A DNA stretch of 49,776 nucleotides, from NCBI GenBank assembly GCA_038526275.1, contig JBCBGY010000007.1:1-49776 (forward strand), read 5' to 3'. The translations under genes were made by a program, and so were the position numbers. The stretch comes from 188UL27-1 sp038526275 (GTDB lineage Bacteria; Pseudomonadota; Alphaproteobacteria; Rhodobacterales; Rhodobacteraceae). Shown piece by piece: positions 42,557-49,776 of this stretch (position 1 is the stretch's first letter; each line of letters begins with the position of its first letter). The notes under the pieces are model-generated. The model was given only the letters and a program-made list of their open reading frames with translations, did not search any database and was not told the origin of the DNA.

Positions 42557-44686
42557 GTGACGGACACCGTCCCGGTAGAGGAGTTGACGGAGGCGCAGGC
42601 CCAAAGCGAAATCGCCCGCCTGGCCGGTTTGCTGACCGACGCGAACAATGCATATCATCAAGCTGATGCGCCCATCCTGTCCGATGCGGACTACGATGCT
42701 TTGCGCCGCCGCAACCAGCAGATTGAAAAGCGTTTTCCCAAGCTGAAGCGCTCGGACAGCGCCAGCGACCAAGTCGGCGCAGCCCCTGCGGAGGGCTTCG
42801 GCAAAGTCACCCATGCGCAGCGCATGTTGTCGCTTGGCAATGCCTTCGACGATCAAGACGTGCTGGAATTCGACCAGTCGATCAGAAAGTACCTGGGGTT
42901 CGCAGCCGACCAGCCGCTGGCCTACACGGCAGAGCCCAAGATCGACGGGCTTTCGCTGTCGCTGCGGTATGAAGCGGGCCGCCTCGTTCAGGCCGCGACA
43001 CGTGGCGACGGCGCTGTAGGAGAGAACGTCACCGCCAACGCCCTGACCGTACAGGACATTCCGGAACATTTGACCGGAGCGCCGGACGTTCTGGAAATTC
43101 GTGGCGAGGTCTACATGGATCACGCGGATTTCGAGGCGCTCAACGGCCGGCAAGAGCAGACAGGCGGCAAGGTCTTTGCAAATCCCCGCAACGCAGCGGC
43201 CGGGTCGCTCCGACAACTGGACGCATCAATCACCCGGTCACGTCCGCTCCGCTTTTTCGCCTATGCCTGGGGCGTCGTGTCAGAGCCACTCGGCGCGACC
43301 CAGTCCGCCGCATTGGCCCGATTGGCAGAGCTTGGCTTTCAGACCAACCCCATGACGTTGGCCTGTCCCGATCCGGAGGCGATGCTCGCGCACTATCGCA
43401 AAATCGAAGTTGCGCGCCCTGACCTTGGCTATGACATCGATGGCGTAGTCTACAAAGTCGACGATTTGGCCTTGCAGGAACGGTTGGGCGTTCGCACCTC
43501 AACCCCTCGCTGGGCCATCGCGCATAAGTTTCCAGCCGAGAAGGCCTGGACCCGGTTGGAGCGGATCGAGATTCAGGTCGGTCGCACCGGTGCGCTCAGC
43601 CCCGTGGCGCGTCTGACACCCGTGACCGTCGGGGGTGTGGTCGTGTCCAATGCCACGCTCCATAACGAGGATTACATCGCTGGGCGTGACGCCAAGGGCG
43701 ATACGATCCGCGAAGGCCGAGACATCCGCGAAGGTGACTATGTGCAAATCTACCGCGCAGGCGACGTCATCCCCAAGATCGCGGATGTAGATTTGGCAAA
43801 ACGCCCAGACGATGCGCAGCCCTATATCTTTCCCACGCTTTGCCCCGAATGCCAGTCGGAAGCGCGACGGGAACCAGGAGATGCCGTACGCCGATGCACC
43901 GGTGGTCTTATCTGCCCCGCCCAGGCCGTGGAAAAGTTGAAACATTTCGTATCGCGCGCGGCCTTCGACATCGAAGGGCTTGGCGCCAAGCAAGTCGAGC
44001 AGTTTCACGCTGACGGATGGGTCGCTGAACCCGCCGACATCTTCACCTTGCGCGACCGGCACGGCACAGGTGACGCCGCCTTGGCAGACAAGGAAGGTTG
44101 GGGCGAAAAAAGTGCCGGTAACCTGTTCAATGCCATAGACGACAAACGCACCATTCCCTTGAACCGGTTGATCTTTGCGCTCGGCCTGCGCCATGTCGGC
44201 GAAAGCGCTTCAGCATTGCTGGCCAGAAGTTACGGCACCTGGGAGGCTTTTGATAAAGCCATGGCAGAGGCCAGCAACCTGGAAGGCCAGGCCTGGGAAG
44301 ATTTGCTGAGCATCGATGGGGTCGGGGAGGTCATGGCGGGCTCCCTTGTGACAAGTCTCAGCCAGTCCGCTGAACGCGCATCAATCGACCGGCTGGTGGC
44401 GCATCTGCAGGTGGAGCCTGTTGCCGCGCCTCAGAATTCAGACAGCCCCGTTGCCGGAAAGGTTGTTGTTTTCACCGGCACTCTCGAGAAAATGACCCGC
44501 GCCGAAGCCAAAGCCCGGGCTGAGGCTTTGGGTGCCAAAGTTTCGGGCTCGGTTAGCGCCAAGACAGATCTTTTGGTGGCGGGTCCGGGTGCGGGATCTA
44601 AGGCCAAGAAAGCAGCGGATTTGGGCGTGGAGACACTGGACGAAGATGGCTGGCTTCAGTTGATCGGCGCGGCGTCTGATGCCTGA
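42557..44686 (+). CDS. ligA: NAD-dependent DNA ligase
   Basis: 709 residues from a GTG with GAGGAGGTG upstream. It seals nicks during replication and repair. The order is: Ia domain with SDADYDALRRRNQQIE, adenylation domain with the nucleophilic lysine in AEPKIDGLSLSLRYE, DLGYDIDGVVYKVDD and HKFPAEKAWT, an OB fold, a four-cysteine zinc site (CPECQSE and RRCTGGLICPAQ), helix-hairpin-helix repeats, and a C-terminal BRCT domain (VAGKVVVFTGTLEKMTRAEAK). Its last base overlaps the first base of recG. Confidence 0.97.
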   Translation: MTDTVPVEELTEAQAQSEIARLAGLLTDANNAYHQADAPILSDADYDALRRRNQQIEKRFPKLKRSDSASDQVGAAPAEGFGKVTHAQRMLSLGNAFDDQDVLEFDQSIRKYLGFAADQPLAYTAEPKIDGLSLSLRYEAGRLVQAATRGDGAVGENVTANALTVQDIPEHLTGAPDVLEIRGEVYMDHADFEALNGRQEQTGGKVFANPRNAAAGSLRQLDASITRSRPLRFFAYAWGVVSEPLGATQSAALARLAELGFQTNPMTLACPDPEAMLAHYRKIEVARPDLGYDIDGVVYKVDDLALQERLGVRTSTPRWAIAHKFPAEKAWTRLERIEIQVGRTGALSPVARLTPVTVGGVVVSNATLHNEDYIAGRDAKGDTIREGRDIREGDYVQIYRAGDVIPKIADVDLAKRPDDAQPYIFPTLCPECQSEARREPGDAVRRCTGGLICPAQAVEKLKHFVSRAAFDIEGLGAKQVEQFHADGWVAEPADIFTLRDRHGTGDAALADKEGWGEKSAGNLFNAIDDKRTIPLNRLIFALGLRHVGESASALLARSYGTWEAFDKAMAEASNLEGQAWEDLLSIDGVGEVMAGSLVTSLSQSAERASIDRLVAHLQVEPVAAPQNSDSPVAGKVVVFTGTLEKMTRAEAKARAEALGAKVSGSVSAKTDLLVAGPGAGSKAKKAADLGVETLDEDGWLQLIGAASDA

Positions 44687-45385
44687 TGAGTACGCGTCCG
44701 CCTGTTCTGTTCCCGCTCTTCGCCGATCTAGAAACCCTTGAGGGCATTGGCAAGAAAACCGCGCAAGCCCTTGGCGGTCTGAATATTACCCGACCGCGCG
44801 ACGCGCTTTTCGTGCTGCCGCATTCCGGAATTGATCGCACATTGCGATCTTCCATCAGGCAGGTTGCGCCGCCCGCCACGACCACTGTGCAGGTTCGGGT
44901 CGGATTACACCGCAAGCCGCCGGGGAAGGGGCGGCCCTATCGGGTGACGGTCGAGGATGCCGAGACCAGCTTTCAGATCGTCTTCTTCCATGCCCGTGGC
45001 GACTATATCGAAAAGCAGCTACCCACAGGGCAGGCGCGGGTCGTTTCGGGCAAGGTCGAGCTGTTTGATGGGGTCGCCCAGATGGTTCATCCCGAACATA
45101 TTCTGCGACCTGAAGAGATCGACCAGATTCCCAGTTTTGAACCTGTCTATCCGCTGACCGCGGGCGTGACTCAGCGGGTCATGGGCCGCATGCTGAGCAG
45201 CGTCTTGGAGCGGCTGCCGGAACTGCCGGAATGGATCGATCCGGGCGTGGTAAGCCGGGAAGGTTGGCCGACATGGCACGCCGCTTTGACCGCGGTCCAC
45301 CGTCCGGAAAGTGCTGCTGATACGACGCCTGATACAAAGGCCCGCCGCCGTCTGGCCTATGACGAACTGCTGGCTCATCAGACAA

Positions 45386-45498
45386 CCCTTGCCCTGGCCC
45401 GGGCGAGACGACGAAAACAGGCGGGGCGCGCCTCGACAGGGTCGGGGCACATGCGGTCCAAAGTGTTGGCGGAGTTACCGTTTCAGCCCACGGGCGCG
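45386..45498 (+). repeat. Left arm of 113-bp inverted repeat in recG
   Basis: This arm is the natural recG sequence. It pairs with 45537-45649 at 112 of 113 positions; the single difference is T45483 against G45552 (C in the reversed copy). Both versions encode the same peptide at that codon (TTT or TTC, Phe). The two arms are separated by 38 bases. Confidence 0.95.
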
Positions 45499-45536
45499 CA
45501 GGTCCGCGCGGCGGATGAAATCGCGGAAGACATGGC

Positions 45537-45649
45537 CGCGCCCGTGGGCTGGAACGGTAACTCCGCCAACACTTTGGACCGCATGTGCCCCGACCCTGTC
45601 GAGGCGCGCCCCGCCTGTTTTCGTCGTCTCGCCCGGGCCAGGGCAAGGG
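45537..45649 (-). repeat. Right arm of 113-bp inverted repeat in recG (reversed copy)
   Basis: Reverse complement of 45386-45498. It replaces the recG region that should encode the Walker A motif. At the right junction GGGCAAGGG occurs both as the end of this copy and in the natural reading GQGVLMAP that follows, a nine-base match that could have guided template switching. Confidence 0.95.
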
Positions 45650-46787
45650 GTTCTGATGGCCCCAACCGAGATTTTGGCGCGCCAGCATCTGACCGGGCTG
45701 CAGCCTTTGGCGGAAGCGGCAGGTGTCGTGTTGGAGATCCTGACGGGGCGCGACAAGACGTCAGAACGCACGGCGAAGCTTGCCGCTTTGGCGGCGGGCG
45801 ACATTCACATTCTGGTCGGCACCCATGCCGTGTTTCAGCGAGATGTGGAGTTCGCTGACCTGCGCTTGGCGATTGTCGATGAACAACACCGGTTCGGTGT
45901 GGCCGAGCGGATGGAACTGGGTGCGAAAGGCACAAGTGTGGATGTGTTGGTTATGACCGCAACGCCCATTCCGCGCAGCCTGGCCCTAACGCAGTACGGT
46001 GACATGGACGTGTCCGTTCTGGACGAAAAGCCGCCGGGGCGTACGCCGGTGAAAACCGCTTTGGTCTCTGCCGGACGCATCGATGAGGTCGTTGCGAGCC
46101 TGCGTCGCGCGATCAGTGAGGGGCGGCAAGCCTACTGGGTCTGTCCGTTGGTGGAAGAAAGCGAAGTGGTGGATCTCACCGCGGCGGAAGAGCGGTTCAA
46201 ACGTCTCCGGGCCGCTTTGGGCGAAGACGCGGTAGGCCTGGTTCACGGGCAGATGCCCGGGCCAGAGCGTGACGCGGCCATGGCGCGGTTTGTGCAAGGG
46301 GATTTGTCCGTTCTGGTCGCGACAACTGTGATCGAAGTCGGCGTGAACGTCCCGAATGCTTCCATCATGGTGATCGAGCGTGCCGAGACCTTCGGCTTGG
46401 CTCAGCTTCATCAGTTGCGGGGCCGGGTGGGGCGCGGCGCCGAGGCCTCGACCTGCATTCTGATGTACCAACCGCCCTTGTCGGATAGCGGGCAACGGCG
46501 GTTGGAGGTGCTGCGCGAAACCGAAGACGGTTTTCGCATCGCGGAAGCCGATCTAGCCTTGAGAGGCGCCGGCGATCTGATCGGCACGGCACAATCCGGG
46601 CTGCCGAAATTTCGCGTGGCCGACCTGGAACGCCACGGTGCGTTGATGGCTATGGCTCAGAAAGATGCGCGCAAGATCTTGGCGGATGATCCGGACCTCA
46701 CCGGCCCACGAGGCGAGGCAGTACGGTCGCTATTGTGGTTGATGGAGCAGGATAAGGCGATCCGCCTGATTTCCGTGGGCTGAAAAA

Positions 46788-46802
46788 GTTCACAAAAAGT
46801 TC
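46788..46802 (+). promoter_or_regulatory. Exact LexA (SOS) box before the small ORF
   Basis: GTTCACAAAAAGTTC is an exact match to GTTC-N7-GTTC, the alphaproteobacterial LexA site, starting four bases after the recG stop and ending 60 bases before the ATG of the small ORF at 46863. Confidence 0.75.
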
Positions 46803-46817
46803 TTTACATGGGGAGAA

Positions 46818-46840
46818 TAAAATGAGAACAAATAGTCAAC
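46818..46840. promoter_or_regulatory. Second LexA-like site and possible -10 box
   Basis: GAACAAATAGTCAAC at 46826-46840 is GAAC-N7-CAAC, one mismatch from the reverse complement of the LexA box. A TAAAAT at 46818-46823 could be the -10 element of the promoter, lying between the two LexA-like sites, so LexA could cover it from both sides. The reverse complement TTTGTTCTCATTTT is shared with the uvrA promoter region. Confidence 0.55.
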
Positions 46841-46862
46841 AAAAGATGAAAGGGAGCCTCCA

Positions 46863-46985
46863 ATGGTTGATACAATCAAATCTCTCTTACGCCGCAAGGA
46901 TACAACGTTGATGTCCGATGCGGCGGGGGTGGCGGCCTTGGTTCTGTTATTGGTCGTCACATTGCATGTGCCAGCTTTCGTTTAG
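46863..46985 (+). CDS. Small SOS-type membrane peptide, 40 residues, unknown function
   Basis: ATG 46863 with AGGGAG about nine bases upstream; TAG at 46983-46985. The first 18 residues are polar and basic (MVDTIKSLLRRKDTTLMS), then one hydrophobic segment AAGVAALVLLLVVTLHV, ending PAFV. So a single inner-membrane segment with a positively charged cytosolic end is likely. An exact LexA box (46788) and a second near-match (46826) lie in front, and a good terminator follows at 47136. This is the layout of a dedicated SOS-induced gene. In Caulobacter the SOS-induced inner-membrane peptide SidA (29 residues) blocks cell division; the resemblance here is in size, topology and control, not in recognised sequence. 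It could also be a toxin-like peptide. Confidence 0.65.
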   Translation: MVDTIKSLLRRKDTTLMSDAAGVAALVLLLVVTLHVPAFV

Positions 46986-47135
46986 ACGACATTTGTTCAG
47001 TTTCTGCCTGCGGTATTCGTGACCTGCGCGAGCATCTGTCCCCAATGTGATGCTTTCGGCTCTGACCTGCCTGTCCACAGAGCGTGAAGGGTTCCTTCCT
47101 GGCCCTGAACGTGCTTGGATCACGTCCGCATTCCT

Positions 47136-47174
47136 CCGCCGCCATCCCTGCCAGGATGTGCGGCGGTTTTTTTT
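47136..47174 (+). terminator. Rho-independent terminator after the small SOS-type gene
   Basis: CCGCCGC plus ATCC (47136-47147) pair with GGAT plus GCGGCGG (47154-47166), with a small internal asymmetry, followed by eight T. It lies 150 bases after the stop codon, so the transcript would have a long untranslated 3' part (46986-47135) in which I see no further ORF or known RNA. Confidence 0.85.
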
Positions 47175-47205
47175 CGGCTCCGGTGGGCGGGCGTGCCTAC
47201 GGTTT

Positions 47206-48606
47206 TTAAAGCCGATAGGCGAAGCGTAGACCACCCCAATGCCGACCCTGCACGATGATCGGCGTTGACAGGTCCTTCATGATGACAAACTCACCACCGC
47301 CCATATCGCGGCGGTAGGTCTGCAGGAGAAACGGTTGGGTGTTGCGGCCCGCCTTGAGGCCCACCCGGTCGTCAAAGATCCGCCGGTTACGGCAATGCCC
47401 AGCGTTCCATTCAGGATCGGTGCCCTGTGGGTGAGAGAACTTCTTGTTGTGAGTGGGAAGGTAGCCGTTGATGTCCACCGCAGCGCAGAACACAACCTTG
47501 TCGTCGAAATCGAGTGCGCCTTCGAGAATATCTGGCAGGACCTCGTCGGTGAAAAGGGTAAAGGCCGCCATCACCTGTTGCGGAGCCGTGTCCGGCACCG
47601 GTGTGTAGGAGAAATCGAAGAGCTCAAATTCAGAGATCCGGCCCCGCGCTATCCCGTCTTCAAAGACCGCATTCACCGCTTCGCCCAGTTCGTGCACTTT
47701 GTCGATGAAGCGCCCATCGGAGGACCGGCCGCCGAGTTGGACGCTGTTTTGAAGGATGCCCTCGCTATAGTCGATCAGGCCGTGGACCCGGCGGCGGGAA
47801 TTTTCGATGCCGGAAGCCGTGTCTTGCGACGCGTTTTGAATTGACAAAAGCTCTGGCGCGAACGTGTCGATGGCCGTGGCCAGGGCTTCGGCATGTTGCA
47901 CGATCTCTGCGGCCCTGTCGGACGACCCTCGGACGCCGCTGGCGATATCGGTCAAAGCTGTGTCGGCAACCTCTGAAGAGGCCAGGACGGTTTTGGCCGC
48001 TTTCCCAACGCTTTCCGCTTCGGTTTTAAGGTTGGTCACCAATTCAGTCAGCGTGCCGATACGGTCTGAAATCTGATTGGCCGCCTGTGCCGTTTGCTTT
48101 GACAGATCGTTGATGGCCTCTGCGACCACTGCGAAGCCAAGTCCGCTCTGGCCCGCGCGCGACGCTTCTATCTTGGCGTTCACGGCCAGAATATTGATCT
48201 GCCTTGCGATCCGGGAAATGTCTTTCGTGCTTCCCGTCACCGACCCCAAAGTTTCCGAAAGATCATCCATGCGATGTTCGACATGGCCGACCCAACCGGC
48301 CACATCCTCCGAACATTGGGCCGTTTCCCGCAATTGCTCGATAGAACTTTCCACCGTGCCCAACGTTTGCGTGTTGGAGCTGCTGACCTGCTCGATGGAT
48401 GAACTGACAGCGTTGTTGCGCTGAACCATGTCACCGGCCAAGTTTTGAAGCGTATCAAGGGCATGGACCTGTTGCGTGGATTGCTGTTCCACCATGTCGA
48501 GGAACCCGGCAATATCGACGATATCTTCGCCCATTTCGGACGCGATTTCTGTCAGCGCCGTCAGCCTTCGGTGATCCAACTCAACAGCAGGAGTGTCGCG
48601 CGCCAT
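47206..48606 (-). CDS. Cytoplasmic methyl-accepting chemotaxis-type protein with C-terminal sensor domain
   Basis: 466 residues from ATG 48606, with GGAGAAGG seven bases before it; an in-frame TTG at 48621 overlaps that site. No membrane segment is present. The N-terminal two thirds are a helical signalling domain, with a hairpin region DISRIARQINILAVNAKIEASRAGQSGLGFAVVAEAINDLS that deviates from the usual CheA-contact sequence. The last 150 residues form a globular domain with DINGYLPTHNKKFSHPQ, NRRIFDDRVGLKAGR, FLLQTYRRDMGGGEFVIMKD and HWGGLRFAYRL, similar to Cache/PAS-type sensors. So the order is signalling first, sensor last. It probably senses an internal signal. Confidence 0.85.
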   Translation of the reverse strand: MARDTPAVELDHRRLTALTEIASEMGEDIVDIAGFLDMVEQQSTQQVHALDTLQNLAGDMVQRNNAVSSSIEQVSSSNTQTLGTVESSIEQLRETAQCSEDVAGWVGHVEHRMDDLSETLGSVTGSTKDISRIARQINILAVNAKIEASRAGQSGLGFAVVAEAINDLSKQTAQAANQISDRIGTLTELVTNLKTEAESVGKAAKTVLASSEVADTALTDIASGVRGSSDRAAEIVQHAEALATAIDTFAPELLSIQNASQDTASGIENSRRRVHGLIDYSEGILQNSVQLGGRSSDGRFIDKVHELGEAVNAVFEDGIARGRISEFELFDFSYTPVPDTAPQQVMAAFTLFTDEVLPDILEGALDFDDKVVFCAAVDINGYLPTHNKKFSHPQGTDPEWNAGHCRNRRIFDDRVGLKAGRNTQPFLLQTYRRDMGGGEFVIMKDLSTPIIVQGRHWGGLRFAYRL

Positions 48607-48665
48607 TCTAGCCTTCTCCAACGATCCACGTTGGGGAGGTTTAGGAGCGATAGCTTTCTGTAAAA

Positions 48666-49121
48666 TTAATGGCTGTTGGACATTTTCGCGACGGTTTGCA
48701 TCGCCTCTACCGTGGCTTCCAACGCCAACAGGATCGAGGCATGGCGGTTTTTGAATTCGACCGCTGGACGCAGAACCTCAAACTCGCTGAAGGGCGCGGC
48801 TGGGACGGGACCGCCTTGCTTGAGCATGGCGCGCAACTGATCCCGCGCCGCCACCAGTTCGGTCTCTGTGCGACCGATGACGCTTTGGCCCAGCACTGCT
48901 GCGGCAGCCTGACCAAGCGCGCAGGCTTTCACTTCCTGCCGGAAATCCACAACCTGGTCGTGGTTCAGCATCAAATCAACGGTCACGGTGGACCCACATA
49001 GCGGAGACCGCCGCTTGGCCGAGGCGTCGGGGTTCTCCAACCGGCCAAGCAGAGGAATATCGCTTGCCAATTCCAGGATCCGGCCCGAATAGAGCTTTAC
49101 CAGATCGGTGTCTTTCCCCAT
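48666..49121 (-). CDS. Iron-sulfur cluster scaffold-like protein (SufU/NifU N-terminal family)
   Basis: 151 residues. The IscU/SufU fold is indicated by a cluster-binding LCGS (Cys42) and ACALGQAAAAVL (Cys67) with the preceding RRSPLCGSTVTVDL. The third cysteine of SufU and IscU is not seen; at that place the protein reads FKNRHASILLALEA, with histidine. It may therefore bind zinc or a cluster differently. It lies upstream of the cytoplasmic chemoreceptor gene on the same strand and is divergent from hisI. The function as scaffold is inferred from the family. Confidence 0.82.
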   Translation of the reverse strand: MGKDTDLVKLYSGRILELASDIPLLGRLENPDASAKRRSPLCGSTVTVDLMLNHDQVVDFRQEVKACALGQAAAAVLGQSVIGRTETELVAARDQLRAMLKQGGPVPAAPFSEFEVLRPAVEFKNRHASILLALEATVEAMQTVAKMSNSH

Positions 49122-49186
49122 GGGCTTGTCCTTCCGTCACTTGGGCTGACATAAGCCTCCCATCGTCTGGATCAAAGGATAGCCCC

Positions 49187-49549
49187 ATGGATTTTTCACC
49201 TGCAACCCTCACCTTCGACGGGGCCGGGCTTATTCCGGCTGTGGCACAGGATTTTGAGACGCGCGAAATCCTGATGGTGGCCTGGATGAATGCCGAAGCC
49301 GTCGAAAAAACGCTGGAAACCGGTCGGGTGACATATTGGTCGCGCTCCCGGCAGGCATTCTGGGTCAAAGGCGAGACCAGTGGTCATGTGCAGGAGCTCA
49401 TGGACCTTCGGGTAGATTGCGACCGCGATTGTTTGCTTGTGCTCGTCCGACAGACCGGCCCGGCCTGTCACACCGGGCGACGGACCTGCTTTTACACCGC
49501 GGTGCGGAAGGGAGACGAAGTTGAACTGATGACGCCGGAAAAGGTTTAG
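49187..49549 (+). CDS. hisI: Phosphoribosyl-AMP cyclohydrolase
   Basis: 120 residues from ATG 49187, with AAGGAT upstream; the frame is open from 49064, but that lies inside the divergent gene. It opens the adenine ring of phosphoribosyl-AMP in histidine synthesis. Signatures are LIPAVAQDFETREILMVAWM, TYWSRSRQAFWVKGETSGH, and the metal site DLRVDCDRDCLLVLV with GPACHTGRRTCFY, with the conserved cysteines and aspartates. It is a stand-alone hisI without a hisE domain, usual in alphaproteobacteria. Confidence 0.95.
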   Translation: MDFSPATLTFDGAGLIPAVAQDFETREILMVAWMNAEAVEKTLETGRVTYWSRSRQAFWVKGETSGHVQELMDLRVDCDRDCLLVLVRQTGPACHTGRRTCFYTAVRKGDEVELMTPEKV

Positions 49550-49550
49550 A

Positions 49551-49776
49551 GTGTCCGATGAAATACCTATAGGCTTCGTTAAACGGCGGCGCGCAGGCGC
49601 GCCATTCGATCTTAGCGTCCCAAGGGACGCGATGCCTCCGGCGGAAATATTTTTGCCAATAAGAAAGCAGATAGAGCGTCTGACGAAATACCTGGAGCAT
49701 AAAGCATCAGCTAATGCGTTGAAATCTATGATTGCGTTAGATGATACATGTTTTTCGTCTCTACAGCCCGATCATT
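49551..49776 (+). CDS. Possible partial ORF at window end (uncertain)
   Basis: A GTG one base after the hisI stop opens a frame of 75 codons with no stop before the window ends. The upstream GGAAAAGG could serve as ribosome binding site. Against it, the first part overlaps two short perfect hairpins (GGCGCGC/GCGCGCC near 49590 and GCGTCCC/GGGACGC near 49620), and CCTCCGGCGGAAATATTTTTG resembles a repeat often found after genes in Rhodobacterales. No protein family was recognised. An internal ATG at 49632 is an alternative start. It may not be a gene. Confidence 0.25.
   Translation, partial: MSDEIPIGFVKRRRAGAPFDLSVPRDAMPPAEIFLPIRKQIERLTKYLEHKASANALKSMIALDDTCFSSLQPDH
49553..49693. repeat. Direct repeat and paired hairpins after hisI
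   Basis: GTCCGATGAAATACCT (49553-49568) recurs as GTCTGACGAAATACCT (49678-49693), 14 of 16 bases equal, 125 bases apart. Between them lie the hairpins GGCGCGC/GCGCGCC (AG loop) and GCGTCCC/GGGACGC (AA loop). The copies frame the whole block, which suggests an inserted intergenic element. Confidence 0.4.

Larger units (their letters stand above)
44686..46783 (+). pseudogene. recG: ATP-dependent DNA helicase RecG, disrupted by an inverted repeat
   Basis: RecG remodels stalled forks and Holliday junctions. The N-terminal part (44686 to about 45536, 283 residues) is intact: the wedge domain with LEGIGKKTAQALGG and VQVRVGLHRKPPGKGRPYR, up to LAELPFQPTGAQVRAADEIA. The C-terminal part (about 45650-46783) is intact in another frame: VLMAPTEILARQH, motif II DEQHRFGV, MTATPIPRSLAL, TTVIEVGVNVPNAS and QLRGRVGRG. 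Between them the Walker A segment (GDVGSGKT in relatives) is missing and a reversed copy of 45386-45498 stands in its place, with a frameshift. In the first frame the protein would run to 45858 without any helicase motif. As written the gene cannot make RecG; a true mutation and an assembly error are both possible. Confidence 0.88.

Noticed and set aside
45311..46783. A separate 490-residue ORF starting at 45311
   Set aside because: Its first ~110 codons are a wrong frame of recG plus the inverted copy; only the part from about 45650 is genuine RecG. It is the C-terminal fragment of the broken gene, not an independent gene.
1..49776. tRNA, rRNA, CRISPR array, IS element or prophage
   Set aside because: No cloverleaf with CCA-end pattern, no evenly spaced repeat array, no transposase, integrase or phage structural gene was found by reading. 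Weak or short RNA genes could have been missed.

Overview
The window looks like a piece of an alphaproteobacterial chromosome of the order Rhodobacterales (Roseobacter-type). The evidence is the gene repertoire and order: a ctrA gene next to a SciP-family (DUF1153) gene and mnmA, followed by ligA and recG; an lpxI-type lipid A pathway; a Fur/Mur-type regulator; sites resembling the alphaproteobacterial LexA box (GTTC-N7-GTTC); and high GC with compact, overlapping operons. No rRNA, tRNA, CRISPR, IS element or prophage gene was recognised.

Layout. 1-1541: the start of a penicillin-acylase-family gene (reverse, cut by the window edge) and a 3-hydroxyisobutyrate-dehydrogenase-type oxidoreductase. 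1657-5461: the zwf-pgl-pgi operon behind a LacI-type palindrome. 5539-9418: uvrA behind a LexA-like site, then a patatin-type lipase. 9531-13328 (reverse): a DUF2892 membrane protein, two acyl-CoA catabolic genes of the valine type, a DMT exporter and a Fur/Mur regulator. 13590-16274: a secreted alpha/beta hydrolase divergent from a membrane-anchored AraC-type regulator, then a cytochrome c'-type protein. 16433-24392 (reverse): an AraC regulator, an oligopeptide-type ABC importer without ATPase genes, and a transmembrane chemoreceptor. 24489-39934: miaA facing the large envelope cluster pyrH-frr-uppS-cdsA-dxr-rseP-(small ORF)-bamA-skp-fabZ-lpxA-lpxI-lpxB, then a gamma-glutamyltransferase. 40013-46985: mnmA, sciP, ctrA, ligA, a broken recG and a small SOS-type gene. 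47206-end: a cytoplasmic chemoreceptor, an Fe-S scaffold-like protein and hisI.

The envelope cluster covers undecaprenyl and phospholipid precursors, isoprenoid supply, outer-membrane protein assembly and early lipid A synthesis. The sciP-ctrA pair is a cell-cycle or motility control module. uvrA and the small ORF after recG share LexA-like sites and so look like parts of the SOS response.

The two most notable observations are near 45.4-47.0 kb. First, recG is interrupted by a near-perfect 113-bp inverted repeat that replaces the Walker A (motif I) region and shifts the frame; this is either a real template-switch mutation or an assembly chimera. Second, directly after recG lies a 40-codon single-membrane-segment ORF preceded by an exact GTTC-N7-GTTC site and a second near-match. 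It is a candidate SOS-induced membrane peptide comparable in style to SidA of Caulobacter. All functional statements come from reading the sequence and recalling families; no database search was run.
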